A model generated the notes under the pieces. It did not search any database, was not told the DNA's origin, and saw only the letters and a list, made by a program, of their open reading frames with translations. From contig NW_024753943.1 in assembly GCF_018991925.1 (NCBI RefSeq), forward strand, positions 62,001-126,000: DNA of 64,000 nucleotides. The letters run 5' to 3'. Source of the stretch: Homarus americanus. Lineage: Eukaryota > Arthropoda > Malacostraca > Decapoda > Nephropidae. The translations under genes were made by a program, and so were the position numbers. Positions 1 to 14,285 of this stretch are shown here, one piece after another. The stretch's first letter is position 1. Every line of letters begins with the position of its first letter.

Positions 1-2450
1 AGCAGTTAATAAGCAGTTGTCGCCTAAGCTGTGACGTGACGGTGGAAAAAACGCAGACTGGTTCACAAATAATGACAACGTTGCCACGATTTTTTTTCCT
101 TACGAAATCTTCACTTTAATTCAATGTGAGATTTCTGCCGTACTTTATTTATCTTAAATGTTAAACCAATCCAAGACAGAACTAGCGCCTGGCACAACTA
201 GTCTGTTGACCGCTCAAGAGTATTTTACCTATTGTAGTCGTTTAATTACGTGTAGCGGCATTATATTTCCGTTAATACTATAGATAGGAGTTATACACGT
301 CCACCTTGGTTTAATTTTTAAGTAACCACGCGTAAAAAAAATCTAATTACAGACAAAAAGGATTTCTACTCATCCGAAAAGAGTCAGCACAATTATGACC
401 TGACTCTCAGTGACAGGTGTGACGATGTTGCGTTACGGTGAAGAAGTTCATGTACAAGTGAATACTGTATCCTTTGAAGGATTACATCTGCACAGTAGAG
501 GTAAACTTACACTAACGGGTTCAACATCCATAAAGATGACTCGGTTCATCACACTAGGTGTTAAGGTAACCTATATGCAGGTAGCAGCGTCATTTTCATT
601 AATCGGTGTTAAACACAACCCATCTACGCTAAATTTTCTCTGGATAAATCAAGTCCTGCGAGGTTACTACTATAATCATTGGTTCCATTTAAAACATTTT
701 CCTTGTCACTATCGTTCATCTGCCTGGGTATCTCTCCACCAAGCTGGAATATATGTTTCACCCTTGTGACCCGTCCACGACACAGTACAACTAAACACCA
801 GTGCACTGCACCTTATACTCCCAGTGGATGATCTAGAGTTTTATATCTCAATTTTGGACGAGTGTATTAATAACCTTGTTACGCGCTCAAAGACCTTCGC
901 CGATGAAGAGCAAGAACATTTTAACTACTACTACCGTGGGTTATCGGTGGGTCGTGTCGGTGTTTCTCTCCGCCAAATTCCTCCCAGTAAACAACACAAA
1001 GGTGGCGACGACCCCTCGCCTGGGGCCCACAACGACCCGCGCCTTCACACCCTCAAGGACGCAACTCCCGCTAACCTGCGGGGTCCACACCACCTTACGG
1101 CGCCGCCCTGCCCACACCCGGGTCAGAGATCAAGGAGGAGAAAGTCACCACATGAACACCCCTTATTCCCCTTCTTCCACTTACTCGATTCTATGCTGTT
1201 CCTGTTCTCAAGTTCGCGCAGGCTTGTTTTAATTGTCGCGAACCTTCCTTCAAGCAAGTATATGAAACTACGGGACTGGGCATAACCTCGTTGACCATGT
1301 CTGAAGCAGACGACCTCCTGGAACAGTTCACAGAGGAGGTTTATGACGAGAATGATTCAGTTAACGTGGCGTCCGCTGTTACCAAAACACTGCTAACCTC
1401 CACTACAGTGGCTTAAACACTTGAAATCATTAACAATAACCCACCAACTTCACTTAAAACACTTTATCTCTCCTTTGCCTCTTGTCTCAAACTCTCGTGG
1501 TGCCCACCTCGGTACCAAAGGGCTTACAAGAAATTCCATCTCCTACACAGCCGCTCACAACTTTTTCCTCCATCTATCAGCCATTACCACATCTTTACGC
1601 TTGAGCACAACTTTAAAAACTCCATAAGCCGTTTATCATGTTCCCGGGTGCACCTTCAAGCAATACACCACATGCCGAGTCATTGGTACATCTCCAACAG
1701 TGACTCGACTAATTACGACTGTTTTAAGAGGTGGTGGTAAAAAATGGTAGAGGCTGGAATGCGTTAGTGTGGAGCAGGCAGTACATCACGTACCATAATC
1801 CGCCCGAGGCCTTCAAGCTCATCAACGCTACACCTAAAGTACCCGCGCCGAGTCATGTTAGTCTCCAGTCTCGACCTCCCACTGCCCACCCCCAACAACC
1901 TCCCCTCCCCCACAACCCCTGCCTAGCTTTCTTCCCGCCGACTGACACTTTTTTTTATCATGTTCGAATGCTCACCACCTGTACCCCTAATCTAGCCCAC
2001 TGTCGCTTAATGAGTCTGCTAAGTGGTCCTACCAAGCAGTTTTCCTTCCCTGTATAACTGAACTACCATCCTCGGCACGAAACCCGGCCACAGGGAACGT
2101 CTGTGTCGGAGGAGTATTTCCCATATGGTGCACTGCCGGAGAGCCATCACACCGGAGATCTCGGGAGTTAACCTCCTTAGCACGATCGCTGCTCAGCTCT
2201 ACCCCCCCACCTTCAACTGCCACCCCACGTACAACAGGGCCACACTTACCAACGGTACACCACCACCAAGAGGTTGTCCAGGGGGAAGGGTAGTACACCC
2301 AGCATCCAGAGCAGCGGAGAGGAGAGAGGGAGGAAGCGGCGATCATAACTATAAATCCCCACAAAACGCTGTTTTCCTTTACAAACGCCCTAATAACTAT
2401 ACTGTATATTATCTGGAAAATTTCCCGTTCTCACTTAAATTATGTGGTTA
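1..2450 (+). other. Unassigned block of coding-like, frame-broken sequence
   Basis: Six open frames of 108-153 codons overlap in about 2 kb here, more than in any other non-repetitive part of the window. The most protein-like plus-strand stretches are about 410-769, 824-1010, 1156-1739 (broken only by a TAA at 1414-1416), 1731-1870 and 2050-2451. The 1156-1739 frame includes the segments FAQACFNCREPSFKQVYE and MPSHWYISNSDSTNYDCF. The frames do not join into one gene, and I see no consensus splice sites that would link them. I recognise no domain. It could be a decayed transposable element, an old endogenous viral insertion, a diverged gene or chance. No function is assigned. Confidence 0.25.
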
Positions 2451-2599
2451 ATCTATACTTAACCTACAATTTCAAACAAAGACGAAAATAGACAAATCGT
2501 GGATGCCAAGTGCAGTTTCGAATTACGAGAATAATCTTCCATGTGTTAAAAAAATAAGAATATTCGTAAGTATTAAAATGTGAAAAAATCCAAACGAGG

Positions 2600-2601
<2 letters not shown>

Positions 2602-2683
<82 letters not shown>
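2602..2683. repeat. (AT)n microsatellite, about 41 copies
   Basis: An uninterrupted alternating TA tract. It begins after a GAGGAT sequence and ends at AAAGCTAT. Confidence 0.98.
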
Positions 2684-2687
<4 letters not shown>

Positions 2688-4917
2688 TATTAACTCTTAT
2701 TTGAAGTTTAGTCCATCAATATATTTCAACTTCATATAGCTTTCAACAACAGCGTACACGTTACGAGCGACTCGATCATACTTAATTTTACTACGGTCAT
2801 TGAATGGTGCCTTATATGTACACGGGCGTGGCACCTCATACAGTGGAACGATCGTCACTATCCCGTGGAGCCGACATGATCCCCCATCCTTGGGAGGTTA
2901 AGCTGAACAAGTGTCAGCTGCTGCCCGTGGTGCTCCTGGGTGAAGATGGTGGAAAGTTCCATCTTCCATCACGTTAGATCAACACACCGTTTACCTCTCT
3001 ATAAAGTGACCATCCCATGACTCGCATCTACTGTACTATCTACTGACCTGGCTACACCGGTGAGGTCAACTGAACTGGCTCGGTGATCTCTAGCTACATG
3101 ACCCAAAATAGATGCATACACAATCACTATTCATCGGCCCTACCAAATGTATTTAACCCGAGTGTGAACAAGTCTTGACTACATATTACAGAGGCAACAA
3201 AGACAACACTGTAAGCGACTGTGGTGGTGCGTGTTAGGGTCACTGACCTCCAGTTGCCACTAATGCAGGTCAACTCCTTACAATCTGCATTCCTTCTTCC
3301 TTGGATTTTTTTTGTTTCAGTGTATAAACTCACCATTTCCGATTCAATACATACATCCCCATGTACGTTGTTCACGGATCTATCGACTAAATTATGTGTG
3401 TGTGCAGCACCAGCAGCCGTGTATCACATAACACAACCTCCACAAATCATTGAGGGGTTATTTAACCTCTCCGTTTGTGTCTTTGTCCTAACAACCACAA
3501 CCCCTTGATTACACCTCACACCATAAACGTCATGCATCGCTCCATTATAAGAGAGAAATGATTTGTTAGTCAAGTCAATTTAACTAATACAAATACTGTA
3601 TAAAACACTCCCGAAGTGTCCAAGGTTCGAGGACAAGTGTACGGCACCTTTGGAAACGTCAACCCATAAGTAAAAACTCACATGTGGTAGTTTACTGTGG
3701 TTATGGCCTCACAATCGCCAGAAAAAAAAAACTCGAGTTGACAAGAATGCGAGTTTCAATCTATCAGTTACGCTTCCATATGATAAGTTCCTCCCTAAAA
3801 TATTTGGTGATGTAAACTCGCTACGAAAAGTATCTGCAAGGAGGAGGAGTGGTCCCGATGGATGTCGTCCTAATGAACACGCGCCTCCTGTGGTTTCGGT
3901 AGGGTTGTTAAAATCTTTCGTCCGTCGTGTCATTGTCTAGCCAAAAATTTTGATGAGACTTTTTGCAGCGAGTGTACCCACGGTTTATTCGTCCATACCT
4001 GGGTCCCCACTTCTTTTCCCTTTTGGTTTACTTTGAAAATGTCACAAATTCCCCAGAATGTCTACCTACTATCAGTTCATGACCGTTGACACTTGTTACC
4101 TTAAGATCATCGGTGATCCCTTTACCAAACCTGACTTAACTGAACAGACTGATATTTGTCCTGTATAGTTAATGGTTTTGTTTTCAGAATAGACATAATG
4201 AGAATAGTGGTCATTCAGAGTTGAAATGATGGTAGTAGAGGAAACGTTAAGTTTCTGCACTCACATCTGGATACCTGTGTGAGGCTGGCGGACCCCATCA
4301 GTGTGGAAAATACAAACCACATCATCCTTCCTCCCTCGCTAGATAACCCGTGACCTCGTAAATCATCGACAAAGTGGATATTACCACAAAATGATCACCG
4401 AGTGTGGCTGAACGCTCTGCCTCACCACAAGGCCTAAAACCTCAATAGTTATTGGTCAATGCTGATGTGTAGCTGCTGGAGTGGCAGGCCGAGGTCAGTA
4501 CTCACAACACATCACGTGCCCAGATCCAATAAATTTTATGATTTCATTTGACAGACAAATATATAAATCTACTGGTTTTTGCAGCATAAACATATATTTG
4601 TACAAGTGAACACCCAATGATGGATGGAAGTCTAAACGTGCGGGCGTGGCAAGCATCATAGTTTCTCCATCAACCCAATAATTACACACCATTTAACACG
4701 GAAAAACACCAGATAAATCTAAGATATTAAACCGCAGGTAACCATTTGAGAAAACGAGGAGTAACGCCTACCACAACACTATCAATAACAACTTGGTGGA
4801 GCCGGCACAGCCTCCTGGTAGGTCAGGCTGGGGGCTCCAGTAGTCAGAGAATTAGTTTAATTTAACGTAAATTCGGTATAATACGACACGCTTATATCCA
4901 CACTAAGAGATCAGGTG

Positions 4918-4925
4918 TGACGTCA
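4918..4925. promoter_or_regulatory. Isolated CRE palindrome TGACGTCA
   Basis: A perfect 8-bp cAMP response element consensus (CREB/ATF family site). There is no TATA box or recognised gene beside it, so function is uncertain. Further copies lie at 12157, 21820, 22440, 22469, 38749 (inside the LINE) and 54996. Confidence 0.25.
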
Positions 4926-7730
4926 GTTTAAACCAACAGTCCACTGAATCCATTTATAAATCATAAAAAAAATGAGGTTTAATGTTGTTTTTCAATTGGT
5001 TTAGTTTAATTCATTTTTGTTTCCAGTTACGATTTTTTTCTTCATGTTCTTCAATGAAACACTAGAGTTAATAAAATCCGTTGCAGGTAACACGACAAAA
5101 CTCCCCAATATAATGAGGACAAATGGAGAGTATTGATGGAATCCTAGACCCACATACGGTAACACGGCGGCAAGGATGGAGACTCATTTAATATGTTCTG
5201 AGATACCGTCCGTCCCCCCCAGCTACACGCCAGGGGATAATATTTACCTGTGTGTGTGCGCGTTAAATTACACCTTCAACAACATCCATACCTTCTCAGT
5301 AATAGGCGCCATAAGTCCTAGCCAGCGTTTACTTTGCCAGATAAATTTACTGTACATCATCTACGAACATTATTCACTTGTCTCTCAACAAGGTGTGTGT
5401 TGTACAGTATGTAACACAATGTACACCAACCTTGTAACGGGTTTACTCCGCTCAGCTAACAGAGATTAATGCCTACTACACTGGACAACCCGGTTTACCT
5501 TATCCGTTCAGATACACGTCAGGTTTAAATCTTCTTGAGGACCCCGTCAATGGAGTCCTAACTTCAAAAACTGAGACCTGAGGACCCGAGTGTTCCTTCT
5601 GACGGTGTACTCCGCCCATCAATAGCGCTCCTGCTGGTCGCCCACACCCATCCCAGCCCAATTCTTTTATGGCAGTTCAGACGGGGACATGTACCTAGTA
5701 TAATCATATTTCATCGGCACTGTACTACTATTTTTTACAAGTTAGTCCATACTGCTAATACACCCATGTTAGAGGTGAAGAAGGTAAATTTTTACATTGT
5801 TACTTGGAACTACTGCAGTCTCCCAAGATATTAGTAACCAACACTAAAGCAGAAGCATAACCTAACGCGAGTTTGGGTTAATGAAGGAGTAAGAAAAGCG
5901 TGTGCCACACTAAATCAACAGGTGAAAGGAAGGTAACAGTTTCAGCCCACTCACCGATAATGATCCTGGAACCATCTTATTAAACAAATAATATTTAACA
6001 CACCTCGAGGGAAAATATTTTACAGCATAAGACCAACCCTCGAATAATTGAAGATCCTTAACTGAATGTTTATATTTCAAGTTAATAGGAGCATGAGAGG
6101 TGTCCAGGGATGAAAATGGTGAGTGGGTGTACATCTCGGGTACAAGAACCTCCGTCAGCCTCATAACACCCGCAGGAGTGCATGAGGATGCCCAGGGAGT
6201 AACAGCATCAAAGACAGGCTGTGCAAGAGACGTGTGTAGGCGTCTTGGTAAAGAAGGAAGAAGGTGTACTCACGGACTTGTAGACGTTGCCCGTATGTTG
6301 TTGTGTCTGTTCCTCGCCCTGTAGGAGCCCAGCCCGGAGAAGAAAGCCAGAGAACCGTTAGTCAGGAGCCCCTCTGGTGGGGGGAAGGCCACCACTAGGC
6401 AGGTAAGGGTTGGGGGGCATGCAGGGAGGAGGTTGGCCACTATACACCTAGTAGATTATCTGGACGCTAACTTGGACTGTAGAGTTGTAGGGATAAGGCA
6501 AGAGGAGGAGAAGGTATACTGGAGGGTGGAACAGCACAGGGAACAAGGGAGGACAGAGTGGTAGGTACACAGGAGGCAGCAGTGAGTGAGTGAGTGAACA
6601 AAGTTTGGGGGCAAAACCAGCGGATACGAATTCTGGATGGGTTCGAGGCAGGCAGAGGGGTAGGTACAATGTAAGGTAGAGGGACAACACACTACCATCA
6701 TAAAAATGGTTATTATTTTTTTCTAGAGGGGGGGAGGGGGGGGAGGCTGGCTCAAGATTCAACAAGTTCCGACAAAGAAATTCCTTAATATCTTAACGTG
6801 AATCCGTAAACGTAGCGACATCATGGTGGGTGAGTGTAAAACCTGAGCTTTCGTTTCACAAGACACTCGAGTCAATCCCTTTAACTTTTGGGTTATCTAA
6901 ATGTCTATTGCGTTACCGTTTAATAGTCGTTTTAAATAGGAAGGTTTGAGACTAGTAAAAGCCAAGATGATGATAACCCACACAAGGACACAGCGCGATA
7001 GGGTAGCCGAGCATTATCTAATTTAGTGTACAGTACCGCCAGTGTCAGGACCACGGCGACACATGTGACGCTAGTAGCAACTGTTGTGTGTCTCAAGTTT
7101 ATATTTATTGACTTTAGAAAGGGGGAAATCAGGCTGTGCCATAGATCTATTCACGAGTAGACCGTACACACAGCCCTGCAGGACACCCATTAGTGTACGT
7201 CATCATAGCATATAACCCATCAAAGTAGTTTAGTATTAATTACCACAAACCACATCCATTAGTTATGCACTAAACCCACCCTCGAGGAAATACTGTACAG
7301 GATTCTTTTTTAATGAAATACTTTAATAGTCTGTATGAATGGGATAATGCAAATGTGCAAATGCTTAAGCAAATTTGGTCCTCGACTCGAAAATTCGATC
7401 CTTACTAACATGGTGCAGGGGGAAGGCAAAGCACTTGTTGGCAGGACACCTTATATACATCCTTGTGTGAAGCTTGTGATAAAAAAGAAACCTCCCAGGG
7501 CTTCAGGTGCTACTCACAACCGCTATGGCTGATAAGGTGACCGAATTGCCAAAGGTATATAATCCTCTGCGGTGTCTTTAATAAAGTGCGGAGCTAAGTG
7601 GAGATAAACGCACTTGGAGATAAAAAAAAAGGGGGGGGGACGCGCGCAACCTACCCACGCCACTCACCGAATCATTTTTTTTACCGAGATGTGGAAATGA
7701 CGAGCAAATGGGGAGGAGGGTGATAATGAC

Positions 7731-9528
7731 AGGAGAGGTCATGAACCTACTGGTGTTGGCAGAGGTCATAAGGGGAACAGGTGTAGTGGCAGAGGTCATG
7801 AGGGATACAGGTGTGGTGGCAGGGGAGGTCATGAGGGGTTACAGGTGTGGTGGCAGGGAGGTCATGAGGGATACAGGTGTGGTGGCAGGGGAGGTCATGA
7901 GGGTTATAGGTATGGTGGCAGGAGGTCATGGATACAGGTGGTGGCAGAGGAGGTCATGGGGGATACAGGTGTGGTGGCAGGAGGCCATGAGGGATACATG
8001 TGTGGTGGCAGAGGTGGTCATGAAGGATACAGGTATGGTGGCAGGGGAGGTCATGAGGGTTACAGGTGTGGTAGCAGGGGAGGTCATGAAGGATACATGT
8101 GTGGTGGCAGGGGAGGTCATGAGGGATACAGGTGTGGTGGAGGGTGAGGGGATACATGTGGGTGGCAGGGGAGGCCATGAGGGATACAGGTGTGGTGGCA
8201 GAGGGAGGTCATGCAGGGGAGGTCATGGGGATACAGGTGTGGTGGCAGAGGTCATGAGGGATACAGGTGTGGTGGCAGGGGAGGTCATGAGGGATACAGG
8301 TGTGGGAGGGGTGGTGGCAGAGGTCATGATGGATACAGGTGTGGTGGCAGGGGAGGTCATGATGGGATACAGGTGTGGTGGCAGGGGATGAGGATCAGGT
8401 GTGGTGGCAGGGGAAGTCATGATGGAGACAGGTGTGGTGCAGGGGAAGCATGATGGAGACAGGTGTGGTGAGGTCATGGAGGATACAGGTGTGGTGGCAG
8501 GGGAGGTCATGATGGAGACAGGTGTGGTGGCAGGGAGGTCATGAGGGGATACAGGTGTGGTGGCAGGGGAGGTCGAGGGGATAGGCCATGAGGGATACAT
8601 GTGGTGGCAGGGGAGGTCATGAGGATGCATGTGGTGGCAGGGGAGGTCATGAGGGATACAGGTGTGTGGTGGCAGGGGAGGCCGAGGATACAGGTGTGGG
8701 CAGGGAGGCCGTGGGGATGGTGTGGCAGGGGAGGTCATGAGGGATACAGGTGTGGTGGCAGGGGAGGTCATGAGGGATACAGGTGTGGTGGCAGGGGAGG
8801 CCGCGGAGGGATACAGGTGTGGTGGCAGGGGAGGTCATGAGGGATACAGGTGGTGGCAGGGGAGCCATGAGGGATACAGGTGTGGTGGCAGGGGGGAGGA
8901 TACAGGTGTGCAGGGGAAGTCATGATGGAGACAGGTGTGGTGGCAGAGGAAGGAGACATGAGGGGAGGCATACAGGTGTGGTGGCAGGGGAGGTCATGAG
9001 GGATACAGGTGTGGTGGCAGGTGAGGGTCATGAGGGACAGGTGTGGTGGCAGGGGAGGTCATGAGGATACAGGTGTGGTGGCAGGGGATGTCATGAAGGA
9101 TACAGGTGTGGTGGCAGAGGTGGTCATGAAGGACAGGTGTGTGGGGAGGTGATGAGGGGATACAGGTGGTGGCAGGGGAGGTCATGAAGCATACAGGTGT
9201 GATGGTAGGGGAGGTCATGAGGGATACAGGTGTGGTGGCACGGCAGGTCATGAAGGATACAGGTGTGGTGGCAGAGGAGGTCAATGATGCATACAGGTGT
9301 GGTGGCAGAGGTGGTCATGAGGATACAGGTGTGGTGGCAGGGGAGGTCATAAGGGATACAGTGTGGTGGCAGGGAGGAGGGATACAGGTGTGGTGGCAGG
9401 GGAGGTCATGAGGGATACAGGTGTGGTGGCAGGGGAGGTCATGAGGGATACAGGTGTGGTGGCAGGGGAGGTCATAAGGGATACAGGTGTGGCGGCAGGG
9501 GCATGTCGTCAAGGAAACAGGTCATAAC
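7731..9528. repeat. 33-bp G-rich minisatellite, about 50 copies
   Basis: A tandem array of about 1.8 kb. The common unit is 33 bp and contains ATACAGGTGTGGTGGCAG followed by GGGAGGTCATGAGGG. Units vary by substitution and by small deletions, for example ATACAGGTGGTGG without the TGT, or GGTCATGATGGAGACAGG. The most uniform units sit near 8710-8850 and 9385-9480. Because 33 is a multiple of three, long open frames run through the array on both strands (Gly/Arg/Val-rich on the plus strand, Pro/Thr/His-rich on the minus strand). I regard these as by-products, since small indels change the frame repeatedly. The GTGGCAGGGGAGG part resembles the G-rich core of classical hypervariable minisatellites. 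Confidence 0.97.
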
Positions 9529-12500
9529 AGAAGAGGGCAGCAGTGAGGGGCAGTGTACAGGAGTGCCAAACCTCGGGCTGAGGTATGGGCGTCTTTAATT
9601 AATCCAAGGAGGGTCATACATGGGTACTGACCTTGGTGGGCGAGGGTGGCTGAACCAGGGGGGGGAAGGGAGGGGTCATGGAGGAGAGGGATCCAAGAAA
9701 ATATGTACATTTACAGCATGCAGATTAGTACATGGACTGTACAGGTTATAAATGTCAAATTATAAAACCGTTATGTACATATGTTCACCGAGATGAAACC
9801 CCAAGTTATTGTAGTTACTCTGTGGGAAAGATATTAAGAGTTAAGGTATATTAAGGATATATAAACATGCACATGCTGGGAGCCCGAGATAAACAGCTAG
9901 GTAACACACCCACCGCAGCCCTCAATACTTACACTAACAGGCCACACACGGCTCTCCAAATACTAGTTTAAAACACAAGCACGCGGTAAAATGTGTTACC
10001 CAGCCTTTAATCTCTTCATTAAATGTTAATGTGGACTAGTATCCTGTCTATATTAAAGCTAACTGTAACTAAACTCACTTAATATATACAATATATAGAG
10101 GGTCCTCCAGGAACAAGCATCATCTGGGTGCAGGGGAGACCGCTGGTGGTGGAGACATGCGTGTTGCACATAGCACCTCACACACCCCGGCCAGGGTCTA
10201 GCCATGCATACAGGATCTCGTAACGTCATACAACTCATCCATACAGTGATCACCCGACTTGCATCCCACAGGTACTGGAGGGCAAAAATCCACACCTGAC
10301 ATGCTACCATACCATACACATCAGGAAAGGTAACCGTAATATCAACTACGGTGTGTAATACCTGGTTATAATTATGGAAATGGAGAGAAAAATCTTGACA
10401 TAGGATAGCTACATACAGTATATGTAAGTGAGTAATAGTGGTAGAATTAGCGGTGTAAAGACGTGCTCTTCATCAGCCTCAAGAGGACGCAGGGAGGAAC
10501 AAGAGGGCGGTGATGGTGGGCCAGGGAAACAATGCCATCGACGCCTCATCTCCCATCACAACCAACTAGTTATTTACCCATCTTTACGACACCAGTGTTT
10601 CAATATCCCTTCTCCCCCTCCTAACCCTCCCATTTTTAGATTAGTCACGCTACATGTGTGCACAAGCTCCAATAATACGTTCCCAATGTTACATGCTGAA
10701 CTGGAACCTGAACCTGCCAACAGTTTACTACTAGAAGACCTTTGCTCTACATTTTATCAATAAACACTTGTCACGAGCGTTATGAAGTTTCTCCTGTATC
10801 AAGCGTTGATTCCTTATCTCCACCCCCCGCCCCTCGACCCCCGCCGGGAGATGCCAAGGTCTGGGAAGAGAAACTAATGAGACGTCTGTCGAGCCGAGGT
10901 TAACGGAGCTGGCACTGTGTTCCCAGGCGTACCTACATCTATTATTTGCCTCCCCTTCCCTAGCTACACACCCTCCCTCACGCCCCCCAAAACAACCCTC
11001 CCCGTACTCACTATCACATCCAAAATCGATGATGGTTCCCGAACATGTCAGTGCGGGAAGCGACGTACAAGTCACCACACTCTTGTCTTGAATCGCGTGT
11101 TCGCATCTGAAATACACGAAACGCAGCCCTCTAAATCCTTCCCAGCGTGAGAATACCCAGGGGGTAGATACCCATCATTATGCTGCCAACACAGAACACC
11201 TGTGTTCGACAACCGCCCTCAGAGAGGCAATTACACAAAGACTGGAAGCTGTAATCACCCCGACTTTAACCACACCATCCTCACCGAGCAATCTTCCGTT
11301 TGCTTAACGTTCACTGTAATTATAATGTTTACCACAGCCAACAGGAGTACTCACGCTCCTGTGCATTCTACTTATTACTTGAACGGAGCCAATAACTGAG
11401 AACGACGTTTGCCAACATTATACTTTCGATAAGTCACATCATGGTTGAAGATAACTATTTAACAATTATAATACAAGTTATTTATGTTACTGCATAATAT
11501 ATGATGGGCACCTATAGTTACATTATTAAAAAATAACCGTTACAATAAGGACTTGCATTATTGGCTAATAAAATAGTGCACCGACTCCTCTCACAGCGGA
11601 CCCTTATGAAGGTAACCCTCGAAAACGTCTTTAGTGTACAGGGGCCCCTATACCAGCCTCTCTATGTCCTAGGCGCCATATTTATGATAGCTATGGTACG
11701 CAGTGAAGGGAGAGGGTTGTGTGGTGGAGGCAGACCCGTACTCTCTCATTATCGTAGTGGTGGCTGGCACTTACTATCAGCAGTGGTTGTACTAGTACCA
11801 CGTCATCATTATGCAGCAGACATCACAGTCATTAGTTGCCCGTCATGAGAGACTTGTGGAATAAGTCATAATAGCCATCTCAACAAGGAAGGGGCGGGGC
11901 TCTATTGCTCTCTGAATACTCATTAATCTATCAGGTTGGTAATGACTGCTCCTAAAGGGGTAACGTAAAACTTTAACGGTGGTGGTGGCTTTCAGCAGAT
12001 ACTAGGGAGAGGTGACGGTGTGGTGCCGCTACTACTATCGCCAGGTAACCTTATCATGCAATATTCTTATCGTTTTGATAAACTAGCGACACGATCGCGA
12101 CCCCTGCCAATCTGTACGAGTCAGAAGACTGCATTATCCAGGTCGTCAGTGGCAGCTGACGTCACCCTAACAGAAAGCTGCAGGATTCGCAATCATTATG
12201 ATGTCGACCTCTCACAGAGTTTTCACTAACGAGCGACGATGTCGTATTGTATTATTGGAAGCTATATTTCTTCAGTGCTAAGTGGCGAGGTACAGGACTT
12301 GATACACTGTGAGGCTTCAATCATATAAACTTTAGTGTGATCAGATATTAAGTCCCATTAGTCTCATTCTCCAATTGCTCACCAACTTATATCTTTACAA
12401 ATTACAATTTAATTTCATTGCATTCTTACTCACGTTCATAGGAAAGAATGGAGATCACCTCTCTTCTTGAGACATCCCCCTTTAACCTCGACTTCCTTAC

Positions 12501-14224
12501 CCAAACAAACTCCAGTATCTCCTGCCGGGGAGGGGAGAGTCACTAGTCTAGCCACTCTCTCCATTTGTTTACTCTAGCATCACAATTAACCACCAAACCA
12601 AAGTCGCCGCCCTCCAGCTCTCCTTACCACCACTTATCATATGCGTAACCGTTATAGTCCATTAGATAAAACAAATATATATATATACACAGTAGTACCC
12701 AAGGCAGCAAACCTTACGAGAAAGTTCCTCTGGACTCTTCCCAGGACTGGAGAGAACGAACATCTTTTTCCAGATAATACACCCGATTCCAGTGAGGGCT
12801 GTGGGAAAGGCATATGCAGCGGACGGCTTGATCACGTCGAGAATAAATCCTGTGTGGTGTTGGTGATAAGGATTCTTGGAAGAGACGTGAACCTCTTACC
12901 TCATTCCGACAAGGTCCCCGAGACAACACACGCCCACTCATGATTGTTGTATTTTTACCAAGAATAAGCAACTCGTTCAATTATGCTTGCACCCCTTTTC
13001 TCTTCCCTTCACCATACTCAATCCCCTTTCCCATACTCCCGTCATCCTCCACAAAATAATATTCGCCATTACTCGGGGCTTCCTACTGATGACAGCCCCT
13101 AAATATCTTACTCGAACCATTGTTATCGCATTCCTTACGAGAGAAGTGAATGAAGACCAAACAATCACCTTGACATTTTAGCCGATCCACCAGTCGATTA
13201 ATTCTCGTCCAAGAGCCAGCGAAGACCTCCCAACACCCGAATACGCTTGGAACTAAAACAAGATTTCCCATATTTACTGTGCCGTCAATAGCGCTTTTCT
13301 GGGAGGATATTTGGAATTTATTTTCATCTATGTACAAGTGTCAAAGGTGGGCGTGAGGGGGGCGAGGGCGTGCGGGCAGACAAAAGTATAAGAAGGTAAT
13401 GTGGGGTTTAGGGGGCGTGTGGCATCACGTGCAATACTTTACTCCCTCCTTCGTGCTAGTTGACATTTATCTTTACACACCATCTCAAGAGCCTCTTACG
13501 ATCTATAAGGCAACGTATTAAAAAAATAGTTTCATCCCTATCTATATCCTTAACATTAAGGCGAGATGTGCCCAGTTTATTTACTTCCCAAACAGATCCA
13601 ACCCTGTAAACAAGCCCCCCAGGATTGTTGCCTAGCGGGACCAATTCACGAGAAAACTTACTTACAACACCCTCACAACCTTATTAGACTCAGTTTACCC
13701 CCTCAACCTCCTCTCTGTTTCAACTCGGACATCTCACCCCCCTCTCCGCCCACCACTCATCACCCCGTATTATCTTGTCTGATGAAAAACTAAATTAAAA
13801 TCTCTGGTGCATCTCCGGTAAGACCAACTCCGTGGTACCTCTGGGCTGATGAAGACCTATTACGAATTTCACAGGGACTAATATCAAGAGTGAAGACATC
13901 AACATTACAGCATGCTAGATGTTAGAAATAAACTCATAACACGTTAATGTAAATAAATACTTTGGAGAGTGAAATAATGAAAAGGAAAAAAGGAAAAATG
14001 AAGGACGCTGAAGGAAGAAGGCTCTGTGTTGGAAGATCTATATTCATACTACAATAGAACATAGGAAGTAATCATAATTCACAAGATAATTATTGATAAT
14101 ACAGGAGAATGCGAGAGACCAAGGACTGTAAATGTTTATACAGAACAGAATAAGATGTCTAAAAAACAAAGAGCTTACACTACAGAAAAGATACATGTAT
14201 CTCTTATAGTTAACTGCTTTACAT
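9529..14224. other. No gene recognised (intron-like or intergenic)
   Basis: No exon, RNA gene or transposon end can be supported. Open frames of 95-128 codons at 10731-11117 (minus), 11561-11848 (plus), 12641-12943 (plus) and 12714-13337 (minus, two frames) lack splice sites or known motifs. The stretch includes one CRE palindrome at 12157-12164. If the myosin gene continues, this is downstream-intron sequence. Confidence 0.5.
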
Positions 14225-14225
14225 A

Positions 14226-14281
<56 letters not shown>
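14225..14281. repeat. Compound (CT)n-(AC)n microsatellite
   Basis: A CT tract (about 14226-14240) passes directly into about 20 AC copies ending at 14281. Confidence 0.97.

Positions 14282-14285
<4 letters not shown>

Larger units (their letters stand above)
2451..7730. other. No gene recognised (intron-like or intergenic)
   Basis: Both strands were read. Apart from the AT array at 2602-2683 and short homopolymers there is no exon with splice signals, no RNA gene and no terminal-repeat element that I can support. Open frames of 60-105 codons occur at the level expected by chance. The minus-strand frames at 6448-6765 follow a G/A-rich strand and read as Pro/Leu-rich low complexity. Confidence 0.6.

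Noticed and set aside
7708..9512. Many long open frames in the 33-bp minisatellite (up to 227 codons, both strands)
   Set aside because: They exist because the period is a multiple of three and the unit lacks stops. Frames break and restart at each small indel.
12714..13337. Adjacent minus-strand frames (88, 63 and 84 codons) that look like a frame-broken gene
   Set aside because: The opposite strand gives an equally protein-like 100-codon frame, and there are no known motifs or splice sites, so chance is not excluded.
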